Positions 8,601 through 17,738 of a stretch of 19,522 nucleotides of DNA are shown one piece after another. Position numbers and translations under genes: made by a program. Source of the DNA: Ettlia oleoabundans. Lineage: Eukaryota; Chlorophyta; Chlorophyceae; Chlamydomonadales. Location of the stretch: contig JAAMXP010001073.1 in NCBI GenBank assembly GCA_019693395.1, positions 1 to 19,522 of the forward strand, read 5' to 3'. The notes beneath the pieces were generated by a model. The model did not search any database and was not told the origin of the DNA. It worked only from the letters and a program-made list of their open reading frames with translations. How positions within the stretch are numbered: position 1 is the first letter of the stretch; each line of letters begins with the position of its first letter.

Positions 8601-11600
8601 ATGCCAGCCAGCGCCACCCAAAATGCGCACCCGTGTCATTGAATGCCTTGACCAGCCCCGCTGCTTCCTGGCCCGTCATCGCGTCAACCACAAGCAGCGT
8701 GTCGGTGGGCTGAACCGCATCCTTGGTCTGTAGGGAGGGAATAGGTAGGTGGGTGGGGGCAAGCATGAGGGAGGCATGAGTGAGCAGCGAGAGGGCCGAC
8801 ACTGCATGGGTTGATCTGCGGGAGTGAGGCAGCGGAGGGAGGAGAGGAGGCAGGGAGCAGGATGATAGGGCAGGGGACACGAGGAACATGTCGGCTCAAT
8901 CAGCAGAAGTTTGAGCAGCGAGCGTGTAGCTGGCAAGCCGCCTGAGCTGTGGCGGCCAACGCTGAAGTCGTGACGCACACAATCAGCATGCCAGACGGCT
9001 GATTCGTGCCCGACGGCTGCCTAGCTCAGCCCAGTGCAACAGCCTTCACCCCTTTTCCTCCCAAACCCCCCAACCCCCACCCAACTAAACCACCCACACA
9101 ACCAAGTAACCGCCACCACCCCGCACACCCACCTGCTGCAGCTCCTGCATCAGCCGCTCGTCAATCTGCAGCCTGCCCGCTGTGTCCACAATGACGGCGT
9201 CGTACTCCTCACGCTTGGCCTGCTCCAAACCCTGGCTGCACGGTGGATGGGTGGGTGGTGGGTAAGGCAACGTTCACGGCTGTTACACACTGCTGTGTAC
9301 TACGAAGCTGAGCAGTACACATGGCTAGGCTGTTGATAGCAAAAGGAGGCAAGTACAAGAAGGGCAGCCTTGCGGGGCCAGAATAAAAAAGGCCCTCTGC
9401 CATCCAGCCGCCTTGCCCACGACGCGCGCCCCAAAGAATAATCAAATCAAAGTAACATCAACCTAGAGTGAGTTAAAAGGTTTCAAAAGGAAGGAATTGA
9501 GGGACAGTTACCCAGCCGGACTCACCGTGCAATCTCGGGTGGTGGCACCTTTGTGCCCAGTTCAAACACCGGCACATCAATCCTGTTGCCCAAGGTTACC
9601 AGCTGGTCAATGGCAGCTGCAGCGGCAGAGGCATGAGCAAGATAAATTCAGCTGGAAAAAAGTGGTGCTGCCCAGCGTCACCAGCCAGTCATTGGCAGCT
9701 GTAGGCAGCGCTTGGCAGCTGGGCGGGATAACAGTGCAAAGAACACACCGCAAGAAGGCAGTTGCTAACAAGTTGCATGCACATACAAGGCGAGGAGTGA
9801 AATGTGTTTATGACAAGCGTGGAGAAGAAGGAGCTGCGGTGTCGGGGGAGTTGTTGCGACTTCTACTGCAAGGGCAAACCGTCATTCTGGGACCAGCCAC
9901 ACCTATCCTGCCTGAGCTGTTGTTATCCAACATCATTCTGGAACCCAGATGCTAACCCAGCGGTACAATTGACCCACCTGGGCGGTACACATCCGTGGCC
10001 ACCAGCAGCACCCTGAGCCCCTTCTTCTTCAGGTACAGTGCCAGCTTGCCAGCAGCGGTGGTCTTGCCCGTGCCCTGCAGGGTCACACACGACAGGCCAG
10101 CCCGGTTTTGAGGGGGACTGGGGGGAGGGTGAAGACTGGGTTAGGGATGTGACAAGCTGAGGAGGTGGCTGCTGCAGCGAGGGCCTTTGCAAGCAAGCTC
10201 CTCATAGGTCAAAACCAGGCACGCCAGGGGCTCCAAATTCCAGGCCCGTTGCGCATTCTCCCGTCCCCACTGCCGCCACCACCACTGCCACCACCACCGG
10301 CCACCACCGCACAAAAACAAGGAGCGAGAGGTTTCACCTGCAGGCCCGCCATGAGTATGACACTGGGCCCGTACTTGGGCTGCACCAGCTCAGCCTGCTG
10401 CCCGCCCATCAGAGACTTCAGCTCCTCATACACGACCTACATATGGCAGGGAGAGTGATGTGAAGAGGTGTTGTGGTAGCGGGGTTGGGTTGGGTTGGGT
10501 TGGGGGGGGGGGAGGGGGGATGTCACGGGAGAAAGCGACGATAACTCCAAAAACAACCTCCATATTTGAGCAGAGAAAATATGCGCTGGTTTACCGCATG
10601 CAGAAAAGGGACAACATGAACCCTCAGCATTTAGTGCCCAGCACCCTGCTGGGAACAGCCAAAAGCAAAAAATATGTCCCAGTTTGCACCGCACCATCAG
10701 CGGTACCGACAACCTCTGGAATAACCAGAAGAGAGGCAATACCCGTGACCTACACACCAGCACCCACCTTCACAAGTTTTTGATCAGGTGAGACCCCCTT
10801 CACCACTCGCTCCCCCAGCGCCTCCTCCTCCACCTTCTTTACAAACCGCCGAACCACGGGCAGCGACACATCAGCCTCAAGCAGAGCACGCCTGGAAGAA
10901 GGCAGGGTAGCATGGGGGTAGGGGTGGGGTGGGGGTGGAAAATGTTGGTTAGGGCTGATCAAGCGGAGTACTATGGTCAGACATGGGTTTTGAGCGCTTG
11001 GGAGCAAAGGACACAATCGTGTGCAAGGCCCGATAATGGGCTGCAGCTGCATTTCCATTGCAGGAATGCTGCCTATGCCAGAGTACAACAATCCATTGTT
11101 TGTTCCTGCTGCCAGAGGCTGTTGGTTGTGTCGCTGTTGCCCAAGCACCACACCCGCACCCACTGCGACACGTATGCCACAGACTCTGCTGTTGCTTCCT
11201 GGTGGTAATACAAGGACAAGACCGCAATGAAAGGGAGCGACTGCGTGGGGCGCAGCACCCACACACCTGATCTCCCGCATCGGTTCCTTTATGTTGTCTG
11301 CCGTCAGCTTGCCGTCCCGCCGCACGCTGTCCCAAGCCTTCTCTAACGACCGGCTTAGACCGTCGAACATAGCTGCTTGGGTGCGCACAACGCGCAGGCG
11401 AAGACGGCGGACGCCGCCTCTGGGCTGCGTAAGCTGCCGCTGCTGCTGCCGCTGCCGTGCCGCTGCCTGCCCCAGCCGCTGCCACGCGCCCAAGGGCGCG
11501 CTGCTGGATGCCGTTGGTAATGTTTGTGGTCGGCTAGAGGCTGCACGGCTGCCTCTGGGCAGCGGTTGACTGGAAGTGGGCCGAGCGGCCGGCTGCTGCA

Positions 11601-11619
11601 GCAGCTGCACGGTCGCCAT
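5651..11619 (-). CDS. SRP54: Chloroplast signal recognition particle 54 kDa GTPase, cpSRP54 (16 exons, 570 aa)
   Basis: Exons: 11619-11267, 10891-10768, 10436-10338, 10074-9978, 9616-9526, 9235-9133, 8727-8631, 8440-8367, 8211-8118, 7799-7710, 7330-7244, 7011-6879, 6717-6636, 6408-6363, 6022-5963, 5733-5651 (1713 nt). cpSRP54 is the stromal GTPase that targets proteins to the thylakoid membrane with cpFtsY and Alb3. Residues 1 to about 82 are a basic Ser/Ala/Gln-rich chloroplast transit peptide. The N domain starts [13 protein letters not shown] (from residue 84). The G domain carries P-loop GLQGTGKTT (190-198), DTAGR (272-276) and TKMDGD (330-335). The M domain has the Met-rich finger loop ([14 protein letters not shown]) and the RNA-binding segment RRRIAQGSG. 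The tail ends [19 protein letters not shown] and a further nine residues. Length is close to the Arabidopsis protein (564 aa). The ATG at 11619 has a good context (AACATGG). Transcribed divergently from HRD1. Confidence 0.97.
8301..8335 (+). repeat. Short tandem repeats (agcaggtcac x2, cagca-type units)
   Basis: The 10-bp unit agcaggtcac occurs twice in tandem (8301-8320), followed by repeated cagca units. The stretch lies in the cpSRP54 intron between exons 8 and 9. A similar (cagca)4 array occurs at 19147-19166. These look like simple slippage repeats. Confidence 0.65.
9663..9704 (-). pseudogene. Decayed duplicate of the cpSRP54 exon 5 start, inside intron 4
   Basis: This stretch aligns without gaps to 9581-9622, which covers the real 3' splice site and first 36 nt of exon 5: 32 of 42 bases are identical at an offset of exactly 82 bp. 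The copy keeps an acceptor (CTACAG) at the equivalent place. In the exon frame it would encode A-N-D-W-L-V-T-L-G, against A-I-D-Q-L-V-T-L-G in the real exon. No matching 5' splice site follows. Splicing to this acceptor would add 82 nt, shift the frame and reach a TGA soon after. It is best read as the relic of a small tandem duplication. Confidence 0.7.
10481..10519 (+). repeat. GGGTT repeats and G tract in cpSRP54 intron 2
   Basis: Four short GGGTT-type units are followed by eleven G, one A and six G. On the transcribed strand this is a C-rich stretch about 45-80 nt upstream of the exon 3 acceptor, so it lies near a polypyrimidine tract position. The plus strand could form a G-quadruplex. 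The units resemble but do not equal green-algal telomere repeats (TTTTAGGG or TTTAGGG). Confidence 0.7.
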
Positions 11620-12018
11620 GTTATGCTATGGTATCTGATGCGTTTTTGGATGAACTTCAAGCCTAATGCGCCTGGCCTGCCGAGTAAACAGCAGTGCTCA
11701 CAGTCGACAGGAGGCTGTGGGGCGTTGTCGCGCGGGGTGTGATTTACCCATGAACTTGAGGAAGTTCACAATGTATCACAAGCTTAAATTGACGAGTTCC
11801 TTTGCAAGCTTATCCCGCCCATCGCGACACCTGGCGCCAGATGTGCACTCGAGAGAGGGAAACCATCGAAACCACGTCCATAGGGTTTGTCCTGAAGCAG
11901 ATCACGACACGCATTTCAAGAAGGCATTGGGGGTTCCTAGAGCCCAGACAATGACGCTCTGAGTTGCTGCCCGCGTTCCCCGCCCCGTCCCGCATAAAGT
12001 CCGGGGTGTTAAGCAACC
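11620..12018. promoter_or_regulatory. Divergent promoter region shared by cpSRP54 and HRD1
   Basis: Only 399 bp separate the two start codons, and the genes point away from each other, so both 5' UTRs and both promoters must fit here. No clear TATA box is seen. An ACGT-core element (CCACGTC) lies at 11872-11878. A short distance between divergent starts suggests a bidirectional promoter, but does not prove co-regulation. Confidence 0.7.
11872..11878. promoter_or_regulatory. CCACGTC element resembling an unfolded-protein-response site
   Basis: The reverse strand reads GGACGTGG, one mismatch from the UPRE consensus TGACGTGG bound by XBP1/ATF6-type bZIP factors. It lies 141 bp upstream of the HRD1 start codon. 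HRD1 is induced by ER stress in fungi, animals and plants, which makes the position meaningful. ACGT cores also serve many other bZIP factors, and no intact CCAAT-N9-CCACG element was found. Confidence 0.25.
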
Positions 12019-15000
12019 ATGGCGGGCTGGATGTCCACTCGGCGCTACATAGCGTTGTCCGTCCTGAGCGCAGCAGCGGTGGTGTGGCACGCCTTCAGCA
12101 CCCGCGAGCAGTGAGTGCGGCCAGGAACCAGCAACGTCGCCCTGCAGCGGTGCTCGGGCCTGTACCCGCGCCGCACAGATCATGGTGGGCCCTGCCACCG
12201 GCGCTGGCCGCCATCGACTTAAACCTGTCCCACCCCCATTTCCGCTCCAGGTTCTTCCCCTCTATGGTCTATCTCAGCTCTTCCAAGTTCACCCTGGCCG
12301 TGCTGGGCAACATGGGTTTTGCCGCGGCACTGGCAACGTACAAGTTGCTGCTGCGGGTGAGACCAAGTTCTTACAGTTCACGATCTTCATCGCGCTGCTT
12401 GTCTGTCAAATCAGCTTCTCTCCTGCGCCCGACCCTTTCCAGGCTCGTTGCGCACTAGTAACCAGCCAATCTTTCATCTGTTTCCTGGGCAAGCCGTGGT
12501 CAGCAACAATCTTACTGGATGCTTACATGCCTGCAGATCTTCCTCGGGCGGCTGCGAGACAGCGAGGTTGAACGTGTGAACGACAAGGTGGGTGCTGCTG
12601 CTTCCTGTGGTGAAGGCAAAGGTGGGTGCTGCCAGGTCATGCCTGGCATACACTCAGTCAAGAGCCTCTGTTGAAAGGAGAATAGGGGGGCCTTGCCTAC
12701 TTGGCAAGGGTGAGGCGAGGTTGTTGGCATCCTCCATCACGGTGCATCGCCCCATCAGCTGAATGCTGGGTCCACAAGCATTGTTTTTAGATTTTTACCG
12801 GCTGACCATGCTGCCTGCAATTTTCCCTACGTCTGCCATCAGGTTGGGCAGGCGGTTGTTGAGACGTGCCTGGCCATGACGATTTTCAGGGAGGACTTCA
12901 CGGCCTCATTCCTCACGTGAGTTTGTGTTGTGCAGACAGAAAGGCAGTGGTTGATGTTCTTCTTATGCGTGTGGGAGGTGGGGGATGGAGTGGTGTGCGT
13001 GGGTGTGGTGGGTGGTGATGGTGATGGGTGTAAGGGTCCCTTGTGGAGCAATAACACTCTCACTCGTGCCTGCAGTGGTTAAACTGGCAGGCTGGGGCAT
13101 ATATGCTTGCAGCCCCCCACTCACTCCAAACCCGCTTTCCCTCCCCTTTAGTCTGTTTCAAGTCGCCTGAGCCCCATGCAACTTCTCTATCCCTCTCTCC
13201 ACCCCCCCGCAGCATGTTTGTGATCCTGTCGTTTGTGAAGATCTTCCACTGGCTGGTGCAAGACCGCGTGGACTTCATAGAGACCACACCCAACGTCACC
13301 CGCCTCCAGCACCTGCGCATTGCCACATTCACGCTGGTGCTGCTGGTGAGCCATGCCTGTTTGAACACTGCACCCTCTCAAATGGCATGCTCCACAAGCT
13401 ATACAAGGCTGCGCATTGCGCACCTGCCCTCTGCAAGTCTGCATGCCGTGGCACACGTTGCATGCCTATCTTGCTGCGACCCTGTAGCCTGCATACTTGT
13501 CAGTGTACCCATTCCGTATTGCCACCTGGCTCCCACTGTACTGCGACCTGCCTCCCGCTGTACCGCAGTCCATCGACCTCTCCTTCCTCCACTACTCCCT
13601 CTCCAAGACCCTGCAGCGTGGGGTGTCGGTGCACCTGCTCTTTGCCTTCGAGTACACGGTGCAGGCCTCGACCATTGTGCTCACATTCGTCAAGTACTGC
13701 CTGTGAGTAGAGGGCGGATGCCTGTACTGCCTGTTGGTGACGGCTGTACCGCCTGTGGCTGCGCTTCCCTGCTGAGAATGCCCTGCTTAAAACCCTGTGC
13801 CTCGCGGGCGCCTTCCTACCTAGCTGCGACCATGTTGCCCACATGTTGTTCAGCTTGAGCTTCTCCTCAACCCGTCCTCACCTCGCGCCCCCTTTCCCTC
13901 CTTCCTTTCTTCCACCCCTGCAGCTCTATGGTTGACATGGCAATGGAGGGCAGATGGGAGGGCAAGGGAGTGGCAGGTGCGCAGATGGGAGCTGGGTGCG
14001 GAAGCTGTGTACATCATTCTGTGGGCGCGGGTGTATTATGGATTGGTGCAACATGCGCGCTACTGCTTCCCAATGGTTTCTGTTTCCCTGGCCCCATTTG
14101 TGCAAGAGCAGACATCCTTTGTGCGCCGCGCAGCGGGTCCCCCCCCCTCCCCCCACCCCCACCCCTACCCACCACCACACCGCCGTGTCCCGTTGATGCA
14201 GTGTTTTACCTGGAGCTGACCCTGGACATGCTGCACCTCCTCGTATACTGCGCCTTCTTCGCTGTGGTGTTCTCAACATACGGCATACCGCTGCACCTGG
14301 TGTGTTCACGTGATGCTGCGTTACTAGGCATTGCAGCATACATGACTGCTGTGATAAGGCCTTTGGGACCATTTTGTAATGGGGCACGGTCCTGCTGCAC
14401 AGTCCTGCTGCCACTTCAGCCCCTTGTTCGCTCCCTCCACGGCACCCCAAGCTCTCCGCATTCTGAAGATGCAAAACAGTCGCCCATTACCATGTTCCTG
14501 CTGCCCCTGTGTTTGGTTGTACCACTGTACTGCCAGGTGCGAGACCTATACTGGACATTCCGCAACTTCCAGACCCGTGTGCGTGACTTCCTGCGCTACC
14601 GGCGCATCACAGGTGAGTGTGTTTGTGTTCGTGCATGTGCGTATGTTTTGTGCCTGGTGGGCCCCTCTTGGCTGATTGGGCGGGGCAGGTGGGTGGGAGG
14701 CTGGGTTTATGAAGCCACGCAGCAGGGTGCGTGCTTCCTTGAGGCGATGCACGATTGCAGTTAGAAGCACACACTGGCATGAGCCGACACCAGTGGCCCC
14801 TGCCAGCATGCCCTCCTCGTCACTTTCACGAAATTCCTGGCATGAGAGCAATCGCACTGATGCCCCCGCTTTACGATAATGCCCCTGGTACTGCAGCCAA
14901 CATGGACCACAGCTTCCCGGACGCTACCGAGGAGGACCTGCGGCGTGCCGACCACACGTGCATCATCTGCAGGGAGGAGATGAGCACCGAAGGCGAGTGG

Positions 15001-16597
15001 GTGGGTGGGCGGTGGGGTGGGGTGGGGTATTAGTGTGCTATGAAGGGCACGGCAGCTCGGCATGATGCTGTGGGAGACACACACAGGTGTTAGCGTTGCC
15101 TGCTTGACACGCACAGGCACGTAAGTAATGCACGCGAGCAACAAATGATGCGCCTGCTGCCTCTCCCTGTGACTGAACCACTGCCGTTCTTGTACTATCC
15201 CTCTTGCTCTGCTGTTTAGCAGGTCGCAACAAGAAGCTGGGCTGTGGCCATGTCTTCCACCTGCACTGCCTGCGCTCATGGCTGGAGCGGCAGCAGAACT
15301 GCCCCATCTGCAGGCGCAGCGTTGTGCCACCAGCGCCTGCTGGCCCAGGTGCGCCTGCAGGCGGCGCCGCCGCAGCAGGCGGCGATGGCCTGGCAGCTGC
15401 TGCGCAGCAGCTGCGTGCGGCGGCTGCTGATGACATGGCGGCGGCGGCAGGCGCCCAGGCACCGCCAGCGGCGGCAGCGGCGGGCGCTGCGCAGCAGCAG
15501 GCAGCGCTGCGGCGGAGGCGGGGCGTGCGTGGCCAGGCGGGGGCTGAGGCTCTGCCTGGGGCTGCGCCTGGGGTGGCCCTGGATGGCGGCTGGCACATGG
15601 TGGCTCACTACCCACAGGTGGGTATGCTGGTCCTGGGCTAAGGTTGGGTTTGGTTGTTGCATGGTAGCAAGTTTGCATTAGATTACAATTAGTAACGTCC
15701 TGCTGCTATTTTGGCTGCCACTCCTGAACCCTTGGTGCTGGTCTGCGTCCGATGCCCACGTGTATTCTGCATTCTTTACCTCTGTTTGTGCAGTGGGTCC
15801 CAGCCGCCCCAATGGGCCTGTTCATGCCGGCGGGCGGCCTCCAGCAGCTGCAGTATGCGGGCCAGCAGCACCCAGAGCAGGTTCTGCAAGCACAGCATGC
15901 AGCGGCAGCCGCCGCAGCTGCCGCTGCCGCTAGCATGGTCCCGCTCATGATGCCCCTCCACATGCCCCTCATGGTGCCGCCACTGGCGCCCCCCCAAGCG
16001 CCCACGGCAGGGACGTCTGGCGGCTCTGCTGCTGCCGCGCAGCCGGCGGCCACGCCGCAGCAGCACATGGCAGCGGCTGCCGCCACGGCTGCGGCTGCAG
16101 CCAGCATGCTGGCCCCGCTGACGGGTGGCGCAGCTGGTGCTGCGGTGCCTGCGCCGCACCCAACTGACCCCGCCACAGCAGCGGCCACTGCTGCCGCTGC
16201 CGCCGCCATGGAGCAAGTGCTGCAGCAGCAGCTGGCGGCACTGCGTGCCCACCAGGAGCGAGCCCGGCAGGTGCAGGAGGATGCCGCCAGCGGCAGCAAC
16301 AGCACAACCTCCCAGGCCCCCACTCCATCTCAGCCGGACTTCAACCCTGCGAGCAACAGCACGGCGACAGGCAGCCCAGCCGGCAGTAGTGCAGCTGCCA
16401 CAGCTGGCCCCCAGGCCCCGCCCAGCCCCCACACGGTTCCGCCTGCCCCTTCCACCACCTCCACTGCGGCGGCCGCTCAGCCGACGGCACCAGCGGCACC
16501 CCCGGCGCATACACAGCATGCGCAGCGTCGTAATGGGGAAGATGAGGAGGCTGATGCCATTCGGCGGCGGCGCCTGGAACGCTTTGGAGGCTCCTGA
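12019..16597 (+). CDS. HRD1: HRD1-type ER membrane E3 ubiquitin ligase (12 exons, 703 aa)
   Basis: Exons: 12019-12110, 12251-12356, 12537-12587, 12843-12916, 13213-13345, 13569-13702, 13924-13976, 14202-14299, 14537-14612, 14897-14992, 15223-15617, 15794-16597 (2112 nt). HRD1 ubiquitinates misfolded proteins extracted from the ER (ERAD), normally with SEL1/HRD3 and Derlin. Residues 1-247 contain several hydrophobic spans with family hallmarks: VVETCLAMTIFREDF, FHWLVQDRVDFIE, FAFEYTVQASTIVLTFVKY. SFPDATEEDL precedes a complete C3H2C3 RING: C294, C297, C312, H314, H317, C320, C331, C334. The 369-residue tail is rich in Ala, Pro, Gln and Met and ends IRRRRLERFGGS, like the RRRRL end of animal HRD1. 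The intron after the CIICREEM segment is best modelled as GC-AG (AAG|GCGAGT); a GT donor 12 nt downstream keeps frame too. The start codon gives the expected N-terminal membrane segment. Confidence 0.95.
13525..13568 (+). repeat. HRD1: Tandem 22-bp duplication ending at the HRD1 exon 6 acceptor
   Basis: Segments 13525-13546 and 13547-13568 match at about 17 of 22 positions (both start cctg.ctccc.ctgtac). The second copy ends in the functional CAG acceptor, while the first ends in CGA and has lost it or never had it. It lies in intron 5 and includes the pyrimidine-rich tract. Confidence 0.6.
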
Positions 16598-16609
16598 CTT
16601 GGCAGCCGG

Positions 16610-16638
16610 CGGGGCATTGTCCTTGCGGGGCATTGTCC
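16610..16638 (+). repeat. Direct repeat of 13 bp in the HRD1 3' UTR
   Basis: The 13-mer cggggcattgtcc occurs at 16610-16622 and 16626-16638, separated by three bases and just after the HRD1 stop codon. It is a small exact duplication without an evident role. Confidence 0.7.
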
Positions 16639-16716
16639 ACGAGTGCAGCACAGCCCTCAACTGTTTGCTTGGGGAAATGGCTTGCCAGGTCGACCAGAGA
16701 CAAGGGCGGGGAAATG

Positions 16717-16742
16717 CTGGGCAGCTGGGCAGCTGGGCAGCT
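16717..16742 (+). repeat. Three tandem copies of an 8-bp unit in the HRD1 3' UTR
   Basis: The unit ctgggcag is repeated three times, followed by the first bases of a fourth. It lies 120 nt past the HRD1 stop codon and is probably a slippage repeat. Confidence 0.75.
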
Positions 16743-16925
16743 AAAATCCCCCAGCTCTGCCACATATGCGCCCCAGATTTTCATGCAGCAACCTGTGCGA
16801 TTTGGTATGAATGGGTGGCTCTTGTCTGTATGTGGGGGGGCACTTTCTTCCTGCATGTGGTTCCCACCCCTTGTCCCCCACTGCCAGTCAAACATCAAAT
16901 GCTTCGCCACGAGCTCAACTTTGTT

Positions 16926-16930
16926 TGTAA
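16926..16930 (+). terminator. UGUAA polyadenylation signal of HRD1
   Basis: TGTAA occurs 329 nt after the HRD1 stop codon, in a local T-rich context (tttgtttgtaag). This is the canonical poly(A) signal of chlorophycean nuclear genes, with cleavage expected 10-20 nt downstream. It is the first such pentamer after the stop. Confidence 0.6.
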
Positions 16931-16944
16931 GAAGAGTGTCATGC

Positions 16945-17738
16945 TGCTTTGGTGAAAATGAACAGAAGGGAGGTTGCGCGTCAGTGTCATTTTGGGTGCC
17001 ACATTATTAAGAACCGTCATCCCAGCCAGCCAGGCTGGTGTGCAGACCTTGCACAGTGAGGTGCTCGTCCTTGTTCTGTCTGGTGGCACTGGCAACAATG
17101 GAGGCTGCCCGCCTCCTGCCTCCCATACCTGTTCCTGTTTACTTTCGCTAAGATAACTTCTCATATGGTGCTGACGAAGCTGACAAACGTCATTGATGCG
17201 CCCACCCTGGGAGATGTGCTGCCCATTTTGCTAAAGGATTGCTGTCCTTGTTGCATGAACGGCGGTGGCAACACGAGCAGCAGCAGCAGCAGCCGCTTCC
17301 ATCGGGAGCGATCAATTGGGGTTCGGAGCCGTGGGACGGTGTGCAATGAGTTGGCTCTACCTTTGGCATGAACCAATACACCAACCCTGGCACCGCACCG
17401 GGGGTCAGTTGTCCGCCGGCATGAACATGCCGGCCAGTTCGGTTCAACGACAGCGCTGAGCTTTTACATTGTTTCGAACCTATGCTTGTGTGAATTGCAG
17501 CACGTTTGTGCTCCGCCTGTACACCTGCCGGGGGAGGGGCGCTGAATAGAAGGTGCGTGTGCGACGCGGTGTTGCGTTCTAAGTGTGAGATTGGAAAAGG
17601 CCCATTCCGCTTGGAAGAGGCTTGCACTCTCTCCCTTGTACTCATCCTGCAAAGAGGCAGCGCTTTGCATTTCGGCCGCCGAGGTTGGAAGCGGAGTCCA
17701 ATCCTGACCTCGCACTCTTGTGACAGGCTCCGCCTTGC
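16945..17738. other. Spacer between HRD1 and the ankyrin gene
   Basis: This stretch should contain the promoter and 5' UTR of the ankyrin gene. It holds a perfect 20-bp inverted repeat (17415-17434) and a 68-codon plus-strand open frame (17165-17371) without recognisable domains. A splice-acceptor-like tgacag ends at 17726. The 12 nt between it and the ankyrin ATG are in frame with that ATG, so an upstream exon joined there cannot be excluded. Confidence 0.55.
17415..17434. promoter_or_regulatory. Perfect inverted repeat, 8-bp arms with a 4-base loop
   Basis: The sequence reads GCCGGCAT-GAAC-ATGCCGGC. The arms are exactly complementary and GC-rich, giving a stable hairpin or a binding site for a dimeric protein. 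It lies 305 bp upstream of the ankyrin gene start codon, so it falls in that gene's promoter or 5' UTR. It is not near a transcript end. Confidence 0.45.

Noticed and set aside
8686..9000. Extra coding sequence in the long cpSRP54 intron between exons 6 and 7
   Set aside because: Exons 6 and 7 join in phase and give the expected protein length here. The intron's open frames lack similarity to SRP54.
10481..10519. Interstitial telomere repeat
   Set aside because: The unit is GGGTT without the A of chlorophyte telomere repeats, and only a few units exist within an intron.
13928..14764. 278-codon plus-strand frame covering HRD1 exons 7-9 and their introns
   Set aside because: It is a chance read-through of two introns. 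Splicing at GT-AG sites restores the conserved WEGKGVAVFYLEL and VRDLYWTFRNF sequences.
15244..15681. Long open frames in other frames and on the minus strand across HRD1 exons 11 and 12
   Set aside because: They are shadows of GC-rich, GCN-repeat coding sequence. The true frame carries the complete RING ligands and the conserved C-terminus.
17437..17460. tRNA T-arm-like GGTTCAA
   Set aside because: No acceptor stem or D/anticodon arms can be folded around it, and no other tRNA-like sequence was found in the window.
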